Of a stretch of 64,000 nt of DNA, positions 45,075 to 52,965 are shown in pieces (position 1 is the first letter of the stretch; every line of letters begins with the position of its first letter). The position numbers were made by a program, and so were the translations under genes. The stretch is taken from positions 1,024,263-1,088,262 of the forward strand of contig NZ_SNTZ01000001.1 of NCBI RefSeq assembly GCF_004916895.1, written 5' to 3'. The notes under the pieces are model-generated. The model was not told the DNA's origin. It saw only the letters and a program-made list of their open reading frames with translations, and did not search any database. This DNA is from Flagellimonas alvinocaridis. GTDB lineage: Bacteria; Bacteroidota; Bacteroidia; Flavobacteriales; Flavobacteriaceae.

Positions 45075-46007
45075 ATGAGATTAATGCCAACCCTATTCTT
45101 CTGGGTCTGTGCTTGCTCTGTTATTTTGGCGCAAGAGGACCATTACACCGTAGTTGCCCAACCCGGGGACGGAATTTTTTCGCTCTTGAGAAAGCAGGGG
45201 TTAGACCCTGTCAAACATTATGAAGAGTTCATCAAGTTGAATTCTGAAAAAATAAAGAATGGCAGTCTGCTACAAGTGGGTGTAGGCTATGAAGTGCCAC
45301 GGGCTAAAGATTCGTTTAAAAAAACCGGGGTGGTGGTGCAGTCCAAAGATGGTGTTGAAGAACCCATTTTTGATTCTGAGTTGGCACAAATGTCCTTGAA
45401 AAGTGAAACCTTAAAAAATGCCGTGTATTATCTCATTGTTGAGGACAAGAAAGATATAAATAATGGGTATGCAAAAGGTGTTACGGAGAGTTTGGCCGCA
45501 GAATTGATGGTTCACGGAGCCCAAGTCTATATTTTGGGACAAGAAATTCCGGATTCCCCTGAGTTGGTTGAGCCGCTGACCGAAATGCAGCAAATGGGAA
45601 ATTATATTGAAGCCATTAATAAGCGTTATATTCAAAACACAGGCAAATACCAAAGGGTTATTGTGATACGTGCAGTTGACGTAATTGCTGGAAGCAATAC
45701 AGATGTGGCTGTGTACCATTACAATAAGAGTGAGCAGGGACAGCGTTTGGCCAATAATATTGAGAACGTGTTCAAAAAGAACAGTGTTTCAAACCGCACG
45801 TATGAAGATGTCCATTTGATTTTTGAGGACAAGGAAAATCTCTATCTCGCTCGAAATATTCTACCAGCCATAAGTCTTATCACCTTAGAAAACGCATCTA
45901 AAAAATCCAAGGAAAAAATTGCGATGCAACTGGATAGAAAAAAGTTCGTCAATGTGCTTACCAATGGCATTATGAACGATTATGTTGATTTGGAAATCAA
46001 TGAATAA
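45075..46007 (+). CDS. LysM-like protein with degenerate amidase_3-like domain
   Basis: A 310-residue exported protein. The signal peptide is followed by a LysM-like segment (about residues 22-75, YTVVAQPGDGIFSLLRKQGL). The rest aligns by eye with N-acetylmuramoyl-L-alanine amidase (amidase_3), for example YAKGVTESLAAELMVHGAQVYIL. However, the zinc-binding GHGG is replaced by EDKKD and the S-H-A/N motif by VIRAVD, so the catalytic ligands are missing. It is probably an inactive cell-wall-binding protein. It ends 4 bp from the convergent TIGR04283 gene. Confidence 0.65.
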   Translation: MRLMPTLFFWVCACSVILAQEDHYTVVAQPGDGIFSLLRKQGLDPVKHYEEFIKLNSEKIKNGSLLQVGVGYEVPRAKDSFKKTGVVVQSKDGVEEPIFDSELAQMSLKSETLKNAVYYLIVEDKKDINNGYAKGVTESLAAELMVHGAQVYILGQEIPDSPELVEPLTEMQQMGNYIEAINKRYIQNTGKYQRVIVIRAVDVIAGSNTDVAVYHYNKSEQGQRLANNIENVFKKNSVSNRTYEDVHLIFEDKENLYLARNILPAISLITLENASKKSKEKIAMQLDRKKFVNVLTNGIMNDYVDLEINE

Positions 46008-46010
46008 TAT

Positions 46011-46715
46011 TTAGGTCAGGATATTTTTGTTGTAATACCGATGCAGTTCTTCGGGTCCTGCGCCAAAAAAGTTTTTTAGGTGGATCATGGCAAAGTGAAA
46101 CTGCAATCTAAACCATCCCACCTCATGGTATTTTCTGGCCGATGTGACTACATAGTGTGGCAAAACCATAAATTGGTCATGTCTGTATACTCTCGATATA
46201 AATTCCGTATCCTCGTAAATTTTATAGGTTTCATTGAACCCGCCCAGTTGGTTAAAAAGCGCTTGTTGTACAAATAAGGATTGATCCCCACCCCTGCACA
46301 GGATATGGTTGATGCGTGAAAACCAGGCAAAGAACCCCAAAAAACGATTTTTGGTGTCAAATTTCATCCGGAAACACCCAGCCTTATGCCCTTTCTCGGT
46401 GGCTTTGAGGATAATTTGGTCAAAATGTTTAGGAGGAAAAGTGTCTGCATGTAAAAAATAGAGTACACTGCCTTGGGCATGTTTGGCTCCAAGGTTCATT
46501 TGAACGGCACGCCCTCTCTCTGAAAGTATGACCCTTGCACCATGTTTTTTGGCAATAGCACTTGTATTGTCCGTGCTGCCACCATCCACACAGATTATTT
46601 CCGATATCAAATGTGGGGATGAATTCTTTGAAAGGTATGTGAGTAAATTGCCAATATGCGGTGCTTCATTGAGCACAGGAATAATAATACTTAAGGTTTG
46701 AGGTTTATTTGGCAT
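46011..46715 (-). CDS. TIGR04283-type glycosyltransferase of arsenosugar cluster
   Basis: A 234-residue GT2 enzyme. The motifs LSIIIPVLNEAPHIGNLL, CVDGGSTDNTSAIA and the FLHADTFPP metal-binding segment are typical of the family named for arsenosugar biosynthesis. It overlaps the end of the DUF547 gene by 11 bp. With ArsM, PNP, TIGR04282, DUF547 and a rhodanese gene upstream, it completes a recognisable cluster. Its exact transfer reaction is not established. Confidence 0.9.
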   Translation of the reverse strand: MPNKPQTLSIIIPVLNEAPHIGNLLTYLSKNSSPHLISEIICVDGGSTDNTSAIAKKHGARVILSERGRAVQMNLGAKHAQGSVLYFLHADTFPPKHFDQIILKATEKGHKAGCFRMKFDTKNRFLGFFAWFSRINHILCRGGDQSLFVQQALFNQLGGFNETYKIYEDTEFISRVYRHDQFMVLPHYVVTSARKYHEVGWFRLQFHFAMIHLKNFFGAGPEELHRYYNKNILT

Positions 46716-47442
46716 CGTTCAAGCTCCAATCATATTCCAAATAATCAATTTTGGTGTCCTTGATAATGGGTTTGTCCAAATAGGAACTGATATACTCCTG
46801 AAGCGACCCATTCTCAGTGAAATCACCTTTGTACCACTTGAAAATTTTGGATAAATAAGCGGTATTGCCTTCAAATTGGTTCCGTTTGGGGTCATTGATG
46901 AAATCCAAAGCGGCTTGGTGTAGTTGATCCTCCATGTTCTCGGCGGTAAAAGCCGAATTGAGCAATTTGGGGCAGGAATAGGAAGCGCAATTGATGGCAA
47001 AATGAATACGGGCTTCGTTCATTTTCCGAAGAATCTTGTGCTCAATGTCATTTAAAGATAGAACATCGTTTCCCACCCTGAGCCATTCCTTGTCCCAACG
47101 GTTGGGAATATCCTTTATGCTTTCCACCGGAAAATGGTCCACGATGAGCTTAACGGTCCCGGCATTGTACAGGTTGATGTAATAGGCCAATTTTTCGTTT
47201 TTGGACCAGGAGGTTGCAGGTGGATTAGTGGAGAGTTCCCCCAAATAGGTATCCAAACGGGATACCTCTTTTTGCAACCCACCGTAGTCCACATCCCCAT
47301 CTTCATCTACATACTGTTGCACCAAAGTGTTCCATAGGGTGTGCGATGGAGGGGTCGATGTTTCTTGATGCTCAATTTTTACACTCTTTCCGCCGCAACA
47401 AATCAGAATCAACCCTAAAACGATGTACAAAACACTGTTCAT
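46705..47442 (-). CDS. DUF547 domain lipoprotein
   Basis: A 245-residue DUF547 protein starting at the ATG at 47442 (the upstream alternative is TTG). The signal has the lipobox LILICC. Family features visible are the NEKLAYYINLYNAGTVKLIVDHFP block and HFAINCASYSCPKL, with a conserved Cys pair resembling a peptidase-like active site. It lies 14 bp after arsM in the arsenosugar-type operon. The function of DUF547 proteins is unknown. Confidence 0.9.
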   Translation of the reverse strand: MNSVLYIVLGLILICCGGKSVKIEHQETSTPPSHTLWNTLVQQYVDEDGDVDYGGLQKEVSRLDTYLGELSTNPPATSWSKNEKLAYYINLYNAGTVKLIVDHFPVESIKDIPNRWDKEWLRVGNDVLSLNDIEHKILRKMNEARIHFAINCASYSCPKLLNSAFTAENMEDQLHQAALDFINDPKRNQFEGNTAYLSKIFKWYKGDFTENGSLQEYISSYLDKPIIKDTKIDYLEYDWSLNDAK

Positions 47443-47456
47443 GACCAATAATTATC

Positions 47457-48422
47457 TTAACAGCATCCGCCCCCGTTATAGTGCCAGGTGCTTTCACTGA
47501 TATGGATTTCATCCGACGCATTGCCCAAAGCTGCCGCCGTTTTATCACATACGGCCAAGGGTTGGTTTTGAAGAAGTACATGCCCCTTTCCATCATCAAA
47601 ATACTCCTCTCCTCCATAATAAATGGCTGTTTTTCCAGTGAACATGCAAGGTCCATCTTCTGGCATGGGATCTTTAATGGCCGCTATTTCAATGGACTCA
47701 ATATGGATGAGCTCATCGGTGGGGTAGTGGTTGGGCGAGAGTACCCTGTACGACCTTCGCCCCCTGATTTCTATGGTGCCGAAACCGGCATCGGTCAACA
47801 CTTTTACGTAATCCTTCAAGGGGATACTGCCGCTAAGGCATTGGGCACGGAGTCTGTCATCATTTCGTAGTTCATCATTCATAGGCTGTTCGCAGATGGG
47901 GTCGCTCATGACCAAACGGCCATGGGGTTTGAGGACCCGGTACATTTCTGCAACGGCCTTTTTCAGGTCTTCCATTTTAAAGATGTTGAACAGACAGTTT
48001 TGGGCTGCAACATCAATACTTTCATCGGCTACGGGCAGGTTTAATGCATCACCTTTTACGAGATCCACAAACTCACTTTTGAACCAATCATTTTCCGTTT
48101 CGGCCACCTTAAAGTTTTTTCGGGAGGCCTCCAACATTTCATCCACGGAATCTACACCTATGACCCCGCCTTTTTGTCTGGAGAAATAGGAGAACTGTAG
48201 CAATTCCATTCCGCCACCAACGCCTACGTAAAGAATTTTGGGGTCGTTCACCAAATCTTGCGCGGAAACGGTGCTTCCGCATCCGTAGTTCATCTCCTGC
48301 ATAATTTTGGGAATGGACAGTCCCGGGAACTGCCAAATGGGATTGGTGGTACAGCAAAGTCCAACGTCTGGGGTAAGTGCGGCCTCTTTATAGAGGTCTT
48401 GGGTGGCATCTAAATAACTCAT
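47457..48422 (-). CDS. arsM: Arsenosugar-type arsenite methyltransferase
   Basis: A 321-residue SAM-dependent methyltransferase that methylates arsenite. The SAM motif is YVGVGGGMELL (residues 65-75), and conserved cysteines occur at GLCCT (23-24), NYGCG (48) and in DPICEQP, with a C-terminal GGGCC. It is coupled to PNP by an ATGA overlap and followed by DUF547. It should give mono- or dimethylated arsenic, the substrate of later arsenosugar steps. Confidence 0.93.
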   Translation of the reverse strand: MSYLDATQDLYKEAALTPDVGLCCTTNPIWQFPGLSIPKIMQEMNYGCGSTVSAQDLVNDPKILYVGVGGGMELLQFSYFSRQKGGVIGVDSVDEMLEASRKNFKVAETENDWFKSEFVDLVKGDALNLPVADESIDVAAQNCLFNIFKMEDLKKAVAEMYRVLKPHGRLVMSDPICEQPMNDELRNDDRLRAQCLSGSIPLKDYVKVLTDAGFGTIEIRGRRSYRVLSPNHYPTDELIHIESIEIAAIKDPMPEDGPCMFTGKTAIYYGGEEYFDDGKGHVLLQNQPLAVCDKTAAALGNASDEIHISESTWHYNGGGCC

Positions 48423-49234
48423 ATTTCCAGTATCAATTCTTTAAACAATTGTATCATTTTTGGTTCTGTTCTATTGGCGACGGCTATGATTTCCTGAATG
48501 TCAATGGGTTGAAGGTTTTCAGGGTCGCATTCATCGGTTAAAACAGATACCGCTACAATGGGTAGTCGTAAATGATTGGCGACAATTACTTCTGGTACGG
48601 TACTCATTCCTACGGCATCTGCCCCTAAAATTTTCAACATGCGATATTCCGCCTTGGTTTCCAGTTGTGGTCCCACTACTGAAGCGTAGACTCCTTTTTT
48701 GAGGGAAATGCCATTTTTGTTGGCGATGTTCTCAATTTTTTTGCGCATGTCCACATCGTAGGGTTCGCTCATGTCCACAAAACGTTCTCCAAATTCGGAA
48801 ACACCCTTAAAAGCCAGTGGAGATCCCCCTTGAAGATTAATGTGGTCTTCAATGAGCATGATGTCCCCTTTTTTAAAGTCAAGGTTCACTGCCCCAGCCG
48901 CGTTGGACACAAAGAGCTTTTTTATGCCCAAGAGGTGCATCACCCGAATGGGGTAGGTGATATCCACAAAATCATATCCTTCGTATAAGTGGAAACGCCC
49001 TTGCATGACTACGACCTTTTTGCCGGAAATGGTTCCATAGATCAGTTTTCCTGAATGAAACTCCACGGTGGCCAAAGGAAAATGGGGAATATGGTTGTAG
49101 TGGGCCTCAACCGGATTTTCAATGTTATCTACCAATTGTCCCAGTCCGGTGCCCAGTACAATTCCAATTTCAGGGGCTTCAAACCCTCGTTTTATTAAAT
49201 AATCAACAGATTCGTCAAGTTGTGCTTGGGTCAT
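48419..49234 (-). CDS. Purine nucleoside phosphorylase
   Basis: A 271-residue PNP-I family enzyme. The phosphate-binding segments IGIVLGTGLG and VEFHSGKLIYG and the purine-binding SVLTDECDPENL region are present. Within an arsenosugar cluster it may remove adenine from a 5'-deoxyadenosyl arsenical by phosphorolysis, but it could equally be an ordinary inosine/guanosine phosphorylase. Both ends overlap neighbours by 4 bp (ATGA), so it is translated with them. Confidence 0.92.
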   Translation of the reverse strand: MTQAQLDESVDYLIKRGFEAPEIGIVLGTGLGQLVDNIENPVEAHYNHIPHFPLATVEFHSGKLIYGTISGKKVVVMQGRFHLYEGYDFVDITYPIRVMHLLGIKKLFVSNAAGAVNLDFKKGDIMLIEDHINLQGGSPLAFKGVSEFGERFVDMSEPYDVDMRKKIENIANKNGISLKKGVYASVVGPQLETKAEYRMLKILGADAVGMSTVPEVIVANHLRLPIVAVSVLTDECDPENLQPIDIQEIIAVANRTEPKMIQLFKELILEI

Positions 49235-49845
49235 TTTTTCATATGTTTTAAAAAAGGCTGAAAAGCCTCAATATCTTTTATGTCTTCGTAATGGTCCACA
49301 TCGTTTTTTTCGGAAAGTAAAAAAACAGAATCAGCCCTTAAGTCCTTTAATGTATCCGAGAGAACAGTATTTGTTCCCCATGTTTTGTTCAGAAACAATT
49401 CCTTTTTCAAGGTGGTCATTCCAAGAAGATAGTACCCTCCATCTTCCGCAGGTCCTACCACAAAATCATGGTCGTCCAATCTGGAAAAAGCCTCCTCCAA
49501 ATTGGCTTGGGAGAGGTGGTACATATCACTTCCAATAATACAGATTTTTTTAAACCCAGCCTTGAAACCTTCTTCAAAAGCGTTTAACATGCGTGTCCCC
49601 AAATCAGGACCGCGTTGCAGTTTTTTTGTATAGATATGGTTGTCCCAAATATCGTGTTCCCAAATGTCTTCGGAATAGAAAACCCATTTTTCCACAGTCA
49701 GGTTTTTGGTGAACGAAACGGTATGCTGGAGCAGGAACTTGTAAATATCCAGTGCGGCCGTATCCCCTACCTTGGCTGCCAAACGGGTCTTGCATTTGCC
49801 AAGTTCAGGGTTTCTGGTGAGAATTATGAGAAGGCTACTGCCCAT
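49231..49845 (-). CDS. TIGR04282-type arsenosugar-cluster glycosyltransferase
   Basis: A 204-residue protein starting at the ATG at 49845, which overlaps the rhodanese gene by 11 bp; a longer start at 49881 is less likely. The nucleotide-sugar-type N-terminus LLIILTRNPELGKCKTRLAA and the segments IIGSDMYHLSQAN and VVGPAEDGGYYLLG match the DUF2064/TIGR04282 family assigned to arsenosugar biosynthesis. It overlaps PNP downstream (ATGA). Confidence 0.91.
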   Translation of the reverse strand: MGSSLLIILTRNPELGKCKTRLAAKVGDTAALDIYKFLLQHTVSFTKNLTVEKWVFYSEDIWEHDIWDNHIYTKKLQRGPDLGTRMLNAFEEGFKAGFKKICIIGSDMYHLSQANLEEAFSRLDDHDFVVGPAEDGGYYLLGMTTLKKELFLNKTWGTNTVLSDTLKDLRADSVFLLSEKNDVDHYEDIKDIEAFQPFLKHMKK

Positions 49846-50350
49846 GTGTGTTACTTTTGTTGGCGTACACTTTTTCGGCATTGGTCAAAAATCGTCCCCA
49901 ATACTTACTAAAGGCATGTACTTTTTCGGTCTGTTGTTGATTTTGGTCATACACCGGACGGCCTTGGTTTTTCCATTCAAAAATGCCCCCATATAGGTTT
50001 TTGACGTTGGTGTATCCGGCCTTTTTCAATTGCTTCCCAATCTCTTCGGACCGAACGCCCAAGGAACAGTAGACTACTAGGGGCGTTTTTTTATCAGGGA
50101 CCATCTCTTGGACGGTTTCCACATTGAAATTCGTATACCCTACCCATAACGCATGGTCCAAATGACTTACCTCAAATTCTTCGAGTTCCCGGGCATCCAG
50201 TAGCATGGGAGTGTTTAGGGTGTCCAAGGAAGCAACCGTTATGTATTCAACCGTGTGGTCGTTGTACTTTTCAAGCACATCGGGTATGGACTGTGCACAG
50301 GAAACCACGCCGAGGACCAAAAAAAGAAGAAGATGTAGGTGTCGCTTCAT
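49835..50350 (-). CDS. Rhodanese-like lipoprotein heading the arsenosugar operon
   Basis: A 171-residue protein. The start at 50350 gives a lipoprotein signal (MKRHLHLLLFLVLGVVSC) and sits just behind a good -7 box, so it is preferred over the longer frame from 50437. The rhodanese domain has LLDARELEEF and the active-site loop YCSLGVRSEE with Cys, so it is a predicted sulfurtransferase or thiol-binding protein. It is the first gene of the arsenosugar-type operon. Confidence 0.9.
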   Translation of the reverse strand: MKRHLHLLLFLVLGVVSCAQSIPDVLEKYNDHTVEYITVASLDTLNTPMLLDARELEEFEVSHLDHALWVGYTNFNVETVQEMVPDKKTPLVVYCSLGVRSEEIGKQLKKAGYTNVKNLYGGIFEWKNQGRPVYDQNQQQTEKVHAFSKYWGRFLTNAEKVYANKSNTHGQ

Positions 50351-50367
50351 GGATTTTGGATGTAATC

Positions 50368-50375
50368 CAAAGATA
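50368..50375 (-). promoter_or_regulatory. Promoter -7 box of the arsenosugar-type operon
   Basis: On the minus strand TATCTTTG is an exact TAnnTTTG match, 18 nt upstream of the rhodanese ATG. It supports the shorter start at 50350. No clear -33 sequence is seen. Confidence 0.55.
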
Positions 50376-50441
50376 GCCTTTAAATTTTCATTCATTATTA
50401 TGATTAACTTAAGGGAATATTCATGAACAAAATCCAATCCG

Positions 50442-51989
50442 ATGCAAAAAGCAATGGTCGTATGTGTTTTTTTGGCAGGTTTTATGGCCTGTAAGGAAAC
50501 AAGGAAAAAGAAGGTTGATGAAGGGCAAGAACCTCAAGTGTATAAGGAGCAATACCGCCCCCAATACCATTTTTCACCTCCCAAGATGTGGATGAACGAC
50601 CCCAACGGACTTGTATACCACGAGGGGATCTACCACCTTTTTTATCAATATTATCCAGATGATATTGTATGGGGACCTATGCATTGGGGGCATGCGGTTA
50701 GTAAGGATATGGTACATTGGGAACACAAGCCTATTGCCTTGTATCCGGATGAGCATGGCCTTATTTTTTCAGGAAGTGCCGTGGTGGACCGTAACAATAC
50801 TTCGGGTTTTGCCAAGAATGGAGAGACACCCTTGGTGGCTATTTTCACCTATCACTCCATGGAAGGAGAAAAAGAGGGCAGGACCGATTTTCAGACCCAG
50901 GGCATTGCGTACAGTCTGGACAATGGGGATACATGGACCAAGTACGAAGGAAATCCGGTTATTGGCAATGAGGGAATAAAGGATTTTAGAGATCCCAAGG
51001 TTTTTTGGCACGAATCCACAAAGCGATGGATATTGGCTTTGGTGGCAGGGGACCATGCCAAGTTTTACGCATCGGAAAATTTAAGGGAATGGGAGTATCT
51101 CAGTGATTTTGGAAAAAATCAGGGTGCGCATGGCGGTGTATGGGAGTGCCCGGACCTTTTTAAATTACCGGTAGAGGGCACCGATGAGGAAAAATGGGTG
51201 TTGATCATCAGTATAAATCCGGGAGCACCCAATGGAGGGAGTGGTACGCAGTATTTTGTTGGGGATTTTGATGGGGAGAAATTCACTTCAGATCAGAAAG
51301 AGGCAAAATGGTTGGATTATGGAACGGACAATTATGCTGGGGTCACCTATAATAATGTACCCAACGGTGACCGAATATTTATAGGGTGGATGAGCAACTG
51401 GGATTATGCCAGGGATACACCGACCCAAGTTTGGAGAAGTGCCATGACCTTGCCCAGAAAACTGTCGTTGGTAAAAATGGGAGAGGAATATGCCTTGAAA
51501 AACTTCCCATTGGAGCAAGTAGATGGATTGACTGCAGAAATGATGGCAAAAGATGTAAGGGTTCCATCAGGTGGAAAAAGGGAGGTGGTTTTAGATGGAC
51601 TGAACCAATCCCGAATCAAATTAAGAACAGCTTGCAAGGATTTCAGCATCACTTTTAAGAACCATTTAGATGAAGCATTGGTATTGTCCATGGATTCCAA
51701 TACCAATATGTTCAGGTTGGATCGGACCAATTCGGGGCAGGTTGAATTTCAACAAGAGTTTGGCAATAAGCATCACCAAATGCCATTGGATTGTTCCAAG
51801 GCAGGGGAGCTGGAGCTAAGTATCTTTTTGGACAGGTCGTCTGTTGAGGTTTTTATAAATGAAGGGCTTTGGGTGATGACCGACCAAATTTTCCCAACCG
51901 CACCGTATACCATCTTAATCATATCCAATGGGCAAAGTGGGCAAGACATTTTATTGGAAGGCATAGAAACCATGCAAACCATTTGGTGA
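50442..51989 (+). CDS. GH32 beta-fructosidase (levanase/fructanase-like), lipoprotein
   Basis: A 515-residue GH32 enzyme with a lipoprotein signal (LAGFMAC, Cys17), so it probably hydrolyses fructans at the cell surface or in the periplasm. All three catalytic positions are intact: WMNDPNG (nucleophile Asp53), FRDPK (stabiliser Asp184) and WECPD (acid/base Glu235). A C-terminal beta-sandwich follows the five-bladed propeller. It stands alone, divergent from the arsenosugar operon, with no fructose transporter nearby. Confidence 0.95.
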   Translation: MQKAMVVCVFLAGFMACKETRKKKVDEGQEPQVYKEQYRPQYHFSPPKMWMNDPNGLVYHEGIYHLFYQYYPDDIVWGPMHWGHAVSKDMVHWEHKPIALYPDEHGLIFSGSAVVDRNNTSGFAKNGETPLVAIFTYHSMEGEKEGRTDFQTQGIAYSLDNGDTWTKYEGNPVIGNEGIKDFRDPKVFWHESTKRWILALVAGDHAKFYASENLREWEYLSDFGKNQGAHGGVWECPDLFKLPVEGTDEEKWVLIISINPGAPNGGSGTQYFVGDFDGEKFTSDQKEAKWLDYGTDNYAGVTYNNVPNGDRIFIGWMSNWDYARDTPTQVWRSAMTLPRKLSLVKMGEEYALKNFPLEQVDGLTAEMMAKDVRVPSGGKREVVLDGLNQSRIKLRTACKDFSITFKNHLDEALVLSMDSNTNMFRLDRTNSGQVEFQQEFGNKHHQMPLDCSKAGELELSIFLDRSSVEVFINEGLWVMTDQIFPTAPYTILIISNGQSGQDILLEGIETMQTIW

Positions 51990-52011
51990 ATTTTTGATGA
52001 CGGGGAATAAA

Positions 52012-52039
52012 AAAGGGCATCCTAAAAAAGATACCCTTT
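52012..52039 (-). terminator. Terminator downstream of small membrane ORF
   Basis: AAAGGGCATC and GATACCCTTT pair (nine of ten) around a loop CTAAAAAA. On the minus strand the hairpin is followed by TTTTTTATT, a good intrinsic terminator for the small gene at 52093-52194. On the plus strand there is no T-run. Confidence 0.75.
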
Positions 52040-52092
52040 GGAGAGACTACATTTTCTAATTGGGAATTTTCGTGAATGGTGTTTAGTATAGC

Positions 52093-52194
52093 TTAACTGA
52101 TATAATTGTATAGACTGCTAATAAGGGAAACTACAGAAATGGCAATGACAAAATACCAGAAAAGGTAACCCAGTTTTACTTCTACAGTGTTCAT
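52093..52194 (-). CDS. Small single-pass membrane protein
   Basis: A 33-residue ORF begins with ATG at 52194 and ends TAA. The peptide is MNTVEVKLGYLFWYFVIAIS followed by VVSLISSLYNYIS, one clear hydrophobic helix with polar ends. A terminator at 52012-52039, active only on this strand, lies 53 bp downstream, which argues that the ORF is transcribed. Function and family are unknown. Confidence 0.5.
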   Translation of the reverse strand: MNTVEVKLGYLFWYFVIAISVVSLISSLYNYIS

Positions 52195-52454
52195 TTTGCA
52201 ATAGTGTTTGTTCTTGGTTGAGATGTTCTGTCACCGAAAGTACTAAAAGCAATGTCCCTACAATTCACAATTTTATTTATGGCAGTAAATGGGATATAAT
52301 TGGTGCAAATTGCTTTGTAAATGGAAAAACCAGCCCCTATTTTTTTGAAAATCAGAAAGGAAAGGAATGGAAGGTAGTGGGTTTTTGTTTCGTTTTTTCT
52401 GAAAACCAGAAAGTTACCTAGATGTGGTGTGGGTCGGAATCAAAAATAAAAGAA
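52195..52454. other. Intergenic stretch with nothing assigned
   Basis: No convincing gene was seen here. A plus-strand frame of 67 codons (52218-52421) has no supporting motif, start context or neighbour and is probably chance. The region likely holds the promoter of the small membrane ORF on the minus strand. Confidence 0.4.
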
Positions 52455-52487
52455 ATGGGGCCGTAAGCTTTTCGCCTACGGCCCCAT
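52455..52487 (-). terminator. Terminator of the 52513-52740 gene
   Basis: ATGGGGCCGTA and TACGGCCCCAT form a perfect 11-bp stem around an 11-nt loop. On the minus strand it is followed by TTTCTTTTATTTTTG. Confidence 0.88.
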
Positions 52488-52512
52488 TCCTGCCTTATCA
52501 GGAAACCTTACC

Positions 52513-52740
52513 TTAAACCAAAGGGGTTCCTTTAAGACGCTTTTCAATTTTTTGCTTTTTAAGGGTCAGATTTTTCATCACTTCCATCAATTTGGAATCT
52601 TTGGTCTTTTTATAGATCTCATTAATGGATAATATAAGCTGTTTGGCTTCCCTGGAAGCTTCAACCCTATCGCTTGTGGACATGTGGCTCAGAGGTCTGT
52701 TTTCAAACTCTTGGGCCTTTGTAAGTAACTCTTGAGTCAT
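52513..52740 (-). CDS. Small conserved-type hypothetical protein
   Basis: A 75-residue, charged, helical, cytoplasmic protein (LLTKAQEFENRP ... EIYKKTKDSKLMEVMK ... KQKIEKRLKGTPLV). It has no signal peptide or membrane segment. It has its own strong terminator 26 bp downstream, so it is an independent transcription unit. Function unknown; similar small proteins occur in related flavobacteria (impression, not searched). Confidence 0.75.
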   Translation of the reverse strand: MTQELLTKAQEFENRPLSHMSTSDRVEASREAKQLILSINEIYKKTKDSKLMEVMKNLTLKKQKIEKRLKGTPLV

Positions 52741-52965
52741 TTTTGTTTAAAATTAATCTGAATTGGCTAAATATAAGGGTTTGTTTTATAGTTTGTGCTT
52801 ATAATACCATTCGATTTTTGTATTTATGAAAACCTTAAGAGAAAAAGGTCGCTTTAACTTTTTTTTCTAAGTTTCAAAAACGTGGACGGGTGAAAAACAG
52901 CTTTTTAAAGTGATTGGACCCGTGTCAACGCAGTTGCGCACTAGTATGGAATGCGTTCCGGTCTT

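Noticed and set aside
52218-52421. Plus-strand 67-codon frame in the GH32-GH29 intergenic region
   Set aside because: No recognisable motif, no start context and no neighbour in the same direction; likely chance.
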